Shown here piece by piece: positions 13,487 to 16,129 of a DNA stretch of 16,129 nt. The notes under the pieces were generated by a model. That model saw nothing but the letters and a program-made list of their open reading frames with translations, ran no database searches and was not told the DNA's origin. The number at the start of each line of letters is the position of its first letter. Position 1 is the stretch's first letter. A program made the translations under genes and the position numbers. The DNA comes from CAJXZP01 sp964195485 (GTDB lineage Bacteria > Bacteroidota > Bacteroidia > Flavobacteriales_G > Salibacteraceae). Where the stretch lies: positions 1 through 16,129 of the forward strand of contig CAXMPG010000142.1 of NCBI GenBank assembly GCA_964195485.1. The letters run 5' to 3'.

Positions 13487-14541
13487 CCCACCGATAAAAC
13501 AACTACAAAAGGATAGAGAATTGCTGACCCAATTAGACTGAGCATACTAAATGACCGTCCTGAAAAACGTTTCATTGGTGCTATTAGCGTTAAGTCTACT
13601 AGCATTTTTACTAGGATAAATCCAAAGGCCAAATAATAATTACCAATTAAAACCCCATATATCAGACTACTTGCTACCAATAACGAAGTCATGAAAATGA
13701 CGGCACCTTTTAGCTTGATGGTTGTATCCGAATACGCACTTCCCTTTGAAGCCCAACGCACTCTTTGGGCAATGTATTTATTCCAACTATTTACGGGTTG
13801 TGTACTTACAATAGCATTTTTATCCTGTGCGTATACAATGGCGTTTTGATATTTGTTTTTGATAGCCATCATTAAAAATTGGTCATCGCCTGTTTTAAGA
13901 TGGTAATTAGACTCATAAGGCTTTACGGTCTGAAATGCTTTCTTTTCAAAAAACATATTTGCCCCATTTGCAGAAATAGGATTTCCTATTCCTGCTGAAC
14001 CAGAGGTAGCGCCTTGCAGAGCTAGAAATTCTATGGTCTGAATCTCCGGTAGAAATCCTTTGCTTTCTGAAACAAACACAGGCCCAAGAACCATTTTTGT
14101 TTCATTTGAAATATACCGCACCATCGAGCTAAGCCAGCTTTTCGGTAATTCACAATCGGCATCAGTTACGGCAATCCAATCTCCTATTGCATTTTTAATC
14201 CCCATTTCTAAGGCTTGCTTTTTACCACTTCCAGTACTGGAAAAAACATTAATGCTATCCGAAACATAACTCTGTAATAGGCTTAAAGTGGCATCGCTTG
14301 AATTGTCATCCACTAAAATCAGCTCTAGTTTTTCTTTCGGGTAATCTAATCCTTTTATGCTGGCTAATAATGGCTCTATATTCGAAGCTTCATTTTTAAG
14401 GGCGACTACAATGGATATTCTAGGCTGCGGATTTATTTGATTAACTGCAATGACGTTGCGACCAATTCCAGTACGAAACTGGAAAATAATGATGGTGTAG
14501 ACTAACATCACCAAAGCAGAAATGAGCACAAACCACATCAT
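13465..14541 (-). CDS. Membrane-associated family 2 glycosyltransferase
   Basis: The product (358 residues from ATG at 14541) is a GT-A-fold glycosyltransferase. An N-terminal membrane helix (about 2-22) leads to the catalytic domain: ISIVVALKNEASNIEPLL (42-59), LVDDNSSDATL (77-87), TDADCELP (126-133, DxD motif for metal and nucleotide sugar), TGDDQFLM (217-224, catalytic base region) and QRVRWASKG (259-267, the QxxRW motif of processive or membrane GT2 enzymes). Two or more C-terminal membrane helices follow. It would transfer a sugar from a nucleotide donor on the cytoplasmic face; acceptor unknown. The frame could open one codon earlier at TTG (14544), but ATG at 14541 shares a base with the TGA of the upstream gene (TGATG), indicating coupling. 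Confidence 0.88.
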   Translation of the reverse strand: MMWFVLISALVMLVYTIIIFQFRTGIGRNVIAVNQINPQPRISIVVALKNEASNIEPLLASIKGLDYPKEKLELILVDDNSSDATLSLLQSYVSDSINVFSSTGSGKKQALEMGIKNAIGDWIAVTDADCELPKSWLSSMVRYISNETKMVLGPVFVSESKGFLPEIQTIEFLALQGATSGSAGIGNPISANGANMFFEKKAFQTVKPYESNYHLKTGDDQFLMMAIKNKYQNAIVYAQDKNAIVSTQPVNSWNKYIAQRVRWASKGSAYSDTTIKLKGAVIFMTSLLVASSLIYGVLIGNYYLAFGFILVKMLVDLTLIAPMKRFSGRSFSMLSLIGSAILYPFVVVLSVGLGFLKK

Positions 14542-15533
14542 CAAGATTCTTTAAATAAACGCGCACGTAGAACAAAGAACACCCCTAAAATAGCCGGAAT
14601 GGCAAGGTTAATCACCCATATTGCAAATGAGGTAGAGACCATTCCAATTTCGTTTGTAGATATAGCTGAAAAAACGGTGATTGCCACCACTTCTCTAACC
14701 CCTAACTCTGCCAAGGTTATGGTAGGAATAGCTGTAAGCGTAATAAAATACACTGGTATCAAAATAATTGCTTGCATCAAGGTTATGTCCACCTCAAAAA
14801 ACAGAAGTAACAGATAATACTGGGTAGAAAATACCATAAACCGGGCTGAACTAAGCAACAAAATTACGAGTAAGTCTGCCTGCGAATAATAAGAAAATAC
14901 CTCAATGTATTTTTGAAATCGTGTAGCTAAAAATTTTATTCGTGATAATATAATGGTCAGTACAGATGTGTTAATGAACGTGAGCAGAACCAATACGAAA
15001 AAAACGATGTATAACTGAATGGCTATATAAATTGAAAGGCTACCGATGGTCTCCGAGTGATACGCCTGTAAGTAAAAAAGGAAAGCCAAAGCACCCACTA
15101 ATAAAGTAACCGTTAATTGACCAAAACTACTGATAACGGTAATCAATGCGGCTTTTATTCTATCACCCTTATTGATGTAAACCACCCTTCCTGCATATTC
15201 TCCAATTCGGTTCGGAGTAAAAACACTCACGGTAACGCCAGATAAAATAGCTTTTACTGCACGAAGAAAAGATATGTTCTCAATTTTAAGAATTAAGTAT
15301 CGCCATTTATAGGTTTCTAACCCCCAATTCACGAACATCAATAAAATGGCAAGAACAAACATCCACAGTTTATCACCCTGATTAAGGTGACTTTTAAAAT
15401 AATCCGAAATTTCTTGAAGGTCTTTGGTAGAGAAAATCCGATCATAAATAAACCAAAAAGTCAACACCAGCATAAGTGCCTTGAGGAACATGCCTAAATA
15501 TCGGTATAGATTGTTTTTCTTTGTTGACTGCAT
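14541..15533 (-). CDS. YbhN/LPG-synthase-TM family multi-pass membrane protein
   Basis: The 330-residue product has about seven to eight membrane segments and the family signatures WGLETYKWRYLI (about 70-81) and SVFTPNRIGEYAGRVVYI (103-120), plus TLAELGVREV near 272-281. It matches the transmembrane domain of lysylphosphatidylglycerol synthase (MprF flippase half) and the YbhN/AglD2 group, without the soluble aminoacyl-transferase domain, so it should not make lysyl-PG. Such proteins are often found beside glycosyltransferases and may move or handle lipid-linked sugars or phospholipids. The following GT2 gene overlaps its stop by one base (TGATG), supporting a shared pathway. A full -7 match (TAAATTTG, 15555-15548) lies 14 nt before the ATG. 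It is divergent from ruvC with a 28-nt gap. Confidence 0.85.
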   Translation of the reverse strand: MQSTKKNNLYRYLGMFLKALMLVLTFWFIYDRIFSTKDLQEISDYFKSHLNQGDKLWMFVLAILLMFVNWGLETYKWRYLILKIENISFLRAVKAILSGVTVSVFTPNRIGEYAGRVVYINKGDRIKAALITVISSFGQLTVTLLVGALAFLFYLQAYHSETIGSLSIYIAIQLYIVFFVLVLLTFINTSVLTIILSRIKFLATRFQKYIEVFSYYSQADLLVILLLSSARFMVFSTQYYLLLLFFEVDITLMQAIILIPVYFITLTAIPTITLAELGVREVVAITVFSAISTNEIGMVSTSFAIWVINLAIPAILGVFFVLRARLFKES

Positions 15534-15547
15534 GTGTTAGATTCACA

Positions 15548-15555
15548 CAAATTTA
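15548..15555 (-). promoter_or_regulatory. -7 element for the YbhN-like/GT2 operon
   Basis: TAAATTTG on the minus strand is a full match to TAnnTTTG, 14 nt upstream of the ATG at 15533. No TTTG lies at the usual -33 distance, so the call rests on the -7 match and position. The element overlaps the region just upstream of ruvC. Confidence 0.45.
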
Positions 15556-15561
15556 TTCATT

Positions 15562-16119
15562 TTGGCAATAGAAAAAATAATTTTAGGTATTGATCCCGGA
15601 ACTACCATAATGGGATACGGAATAATCAAAATTACGGGTAAGAAAGCCGAAATGGTAACACTTGGCGTTATCCATTTAAGTAAATTACCTAGCCATGGAG
15701 CAAAGCTTCGTAGAATATTTGAACGCACTTTAGGGCTGATAGATGAATTTCATCCAGATGAAGTGTCTTTAGAAGCACCTTTCTTTGGTAAAAATGTACA
15801 GTCCATGCTTAAATTAGGACGTGCACAAGGAGTAGCCATGGCCGCAGCGGTGTATAGAGACTTACCCATATTTGAATATGCTCCTAGAAAAATCAAACAA
15901 TCTATTACAGGTACGGGAACCGCTTCCAAAGAACAAGTGGCTGCTATGTTACAAAGCATCCTTAAACTGAAGCCGGAGGACATGCCAAAGCATTTAGACG
16001 CATCGGATGGGTTGGCGGCAGCATTATGTCATTTCTTTCAAGGAAACACTGTTAAAGCGGGTAAATCGTATTCGGGTTGGGATTCCTATGTAAAGAATAA
16101 TCCTAAGAAAGTTAAATAA
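15562..16119 (+). CDS. ruvC: Crossover junction endodeoxyribonuclease RuvC
   Basis: RuvC is the Holliday-junction resolvase that cuts four-way junctions in the RuvABC complex during recombination repair. The 185-residue product is complete and has the four acidic catalytic residues in the right context: Asp11 in LGIDPGTTIMGYG, Glu71 in VSLEAPFF, and Asp146/Asp149 in HLDASDGLAAALCH. It also shows GRAQGVAMAAA (87-97) and YAPRKIKQSITGTGTASKEQV (106-126). The start is TTG at 15562: the next in-frame ATG would remove the first catalytic Asp, and there is no upstream ATG in frame. The sequence then begins MAIEKIILGIDPG, as in relatives. It is divergent from the YbhN-like gene with only 28 nt between start codons. 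Confidence 0.95.
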   Translation: MAIEKIILGIDPGTTIMGYGIIKITGKKAEMVTLGVIHLSKLPSHGAKLRRIFERTLGLIDEFHPDEVSLEAPFFGKNVQSMLKLGRAQGVAMAAAVYRDLPIFEYAPRKIKQSITGTGTASKEQVAAMLQSILKLKPEDMPKHLDASDGLAAALCHFFQGNTVKAGKSYSGWDSYVKNNPKKVK

Positions 16120-16129
16120 AACTTTCGAA

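Noticed and set aside
15531..15551. CRP-like dyad between the YbhN-like gene and ruvC (TGTGT...TCACA)
   Set aside because: Half-site spacing is one base short of the CRP form and the left half is imperfect; not supported.
15557..15564. TCATTTTG as a -7 element for ruvC
   Set aside because: It matches at 7 of 8 positions but overlaps the TTG start codon, so transcription would begin inside the gene; the next ATG would lose the first catalytic Asp.
1..16129. CRISPR array, insertion sequence, prophage or defence system
   Set aside because: No regularly spaced repeats, transposase, integrase or phage-like genes were seen; gene content is housekeeping and envelope functions.

Overview
The window looks like chromosomal DNA of a low-GC Bacteroidota, most likely a marine-type member of the Flavobacteriales. 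Evidence: several genes are preceded by the Bacteroidota promoter form TAnnTTTG (best case TTTG-N19-TACCTTTG), Shine-Dalgarno sequences are not evident, and the gene families are typical of the group (DUF3127, DUF4258-like, HhH/beta-barrel pair, Bacteroidota-type MBOAT, clade II-type Sec-dependent NosZ).

Layout. 1-909 (minus): the start of a nitrous-oxide reduction locus, with a c-type cytochrome lipoprotein, its own intrinsic terminator, then the first 66 codons of a probable nosZ running off the left edge. 1208-4116 (plus): two overlapping genes for envelope beta-barrel proteins, the second carrying a ComEA-like helix-hairpin-helix domain. 4132-6618 (minus): an MBOAT O-acyltransferase and SGNH-fold partner, probably for O-acylating an extracellular glycan; the MBOAT reading frame is broken by an in-frame TAG at codon 37. 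6769-7557 (plus): a short-chain dehydrogenase whose stop codon overlaps that of aroA. 7554-10260 (minus): a small membrane protein, aroB and aroA, joined by TAATG stop/start overlaps. 10405-10680 (minus): tRNA-Leu(UAG) with a promoter, a long structured leader containing a degenerate copy of its own 5' half, and a terminator. 10806-13453 (plus): flavin reductase-like protein, DUF3127 protein with an SSB-like acidic tip, and an AtoE-type short-chain fatty-acid transporter. 13465-15533 (minus): a YbhN/LPG-synthase-TM-type membrane protein and a family 2 glycosyltransferase, coupled by TGATG. 15562-16119 (plus): complete ruvC with a TTG start.

Most of the window is ordinary, compact housekeeping sequence. 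The strongest unexplained signals are (a) a perfect 13-bp stem plus T7 tract, i.e. a textbook intrinsic terminator, inside codons 12-28 of the fatty-acid transporter gene, placed where it could act as an attenuator of that gene and as the terminator of the two genes before it; (b) the structured tRNA-like leader in front of tRNA-Leu; (c) the nonsense codon that separates the N-terminal membrane segments of the MBOAT protein from its catalytic part; and (d) -7 elements lying only 5-6 nt from start codons, which predicts leaderless or nearly leaderless mRNAs. No CRISPR array, insertion sequence, phage or defence system was seen.
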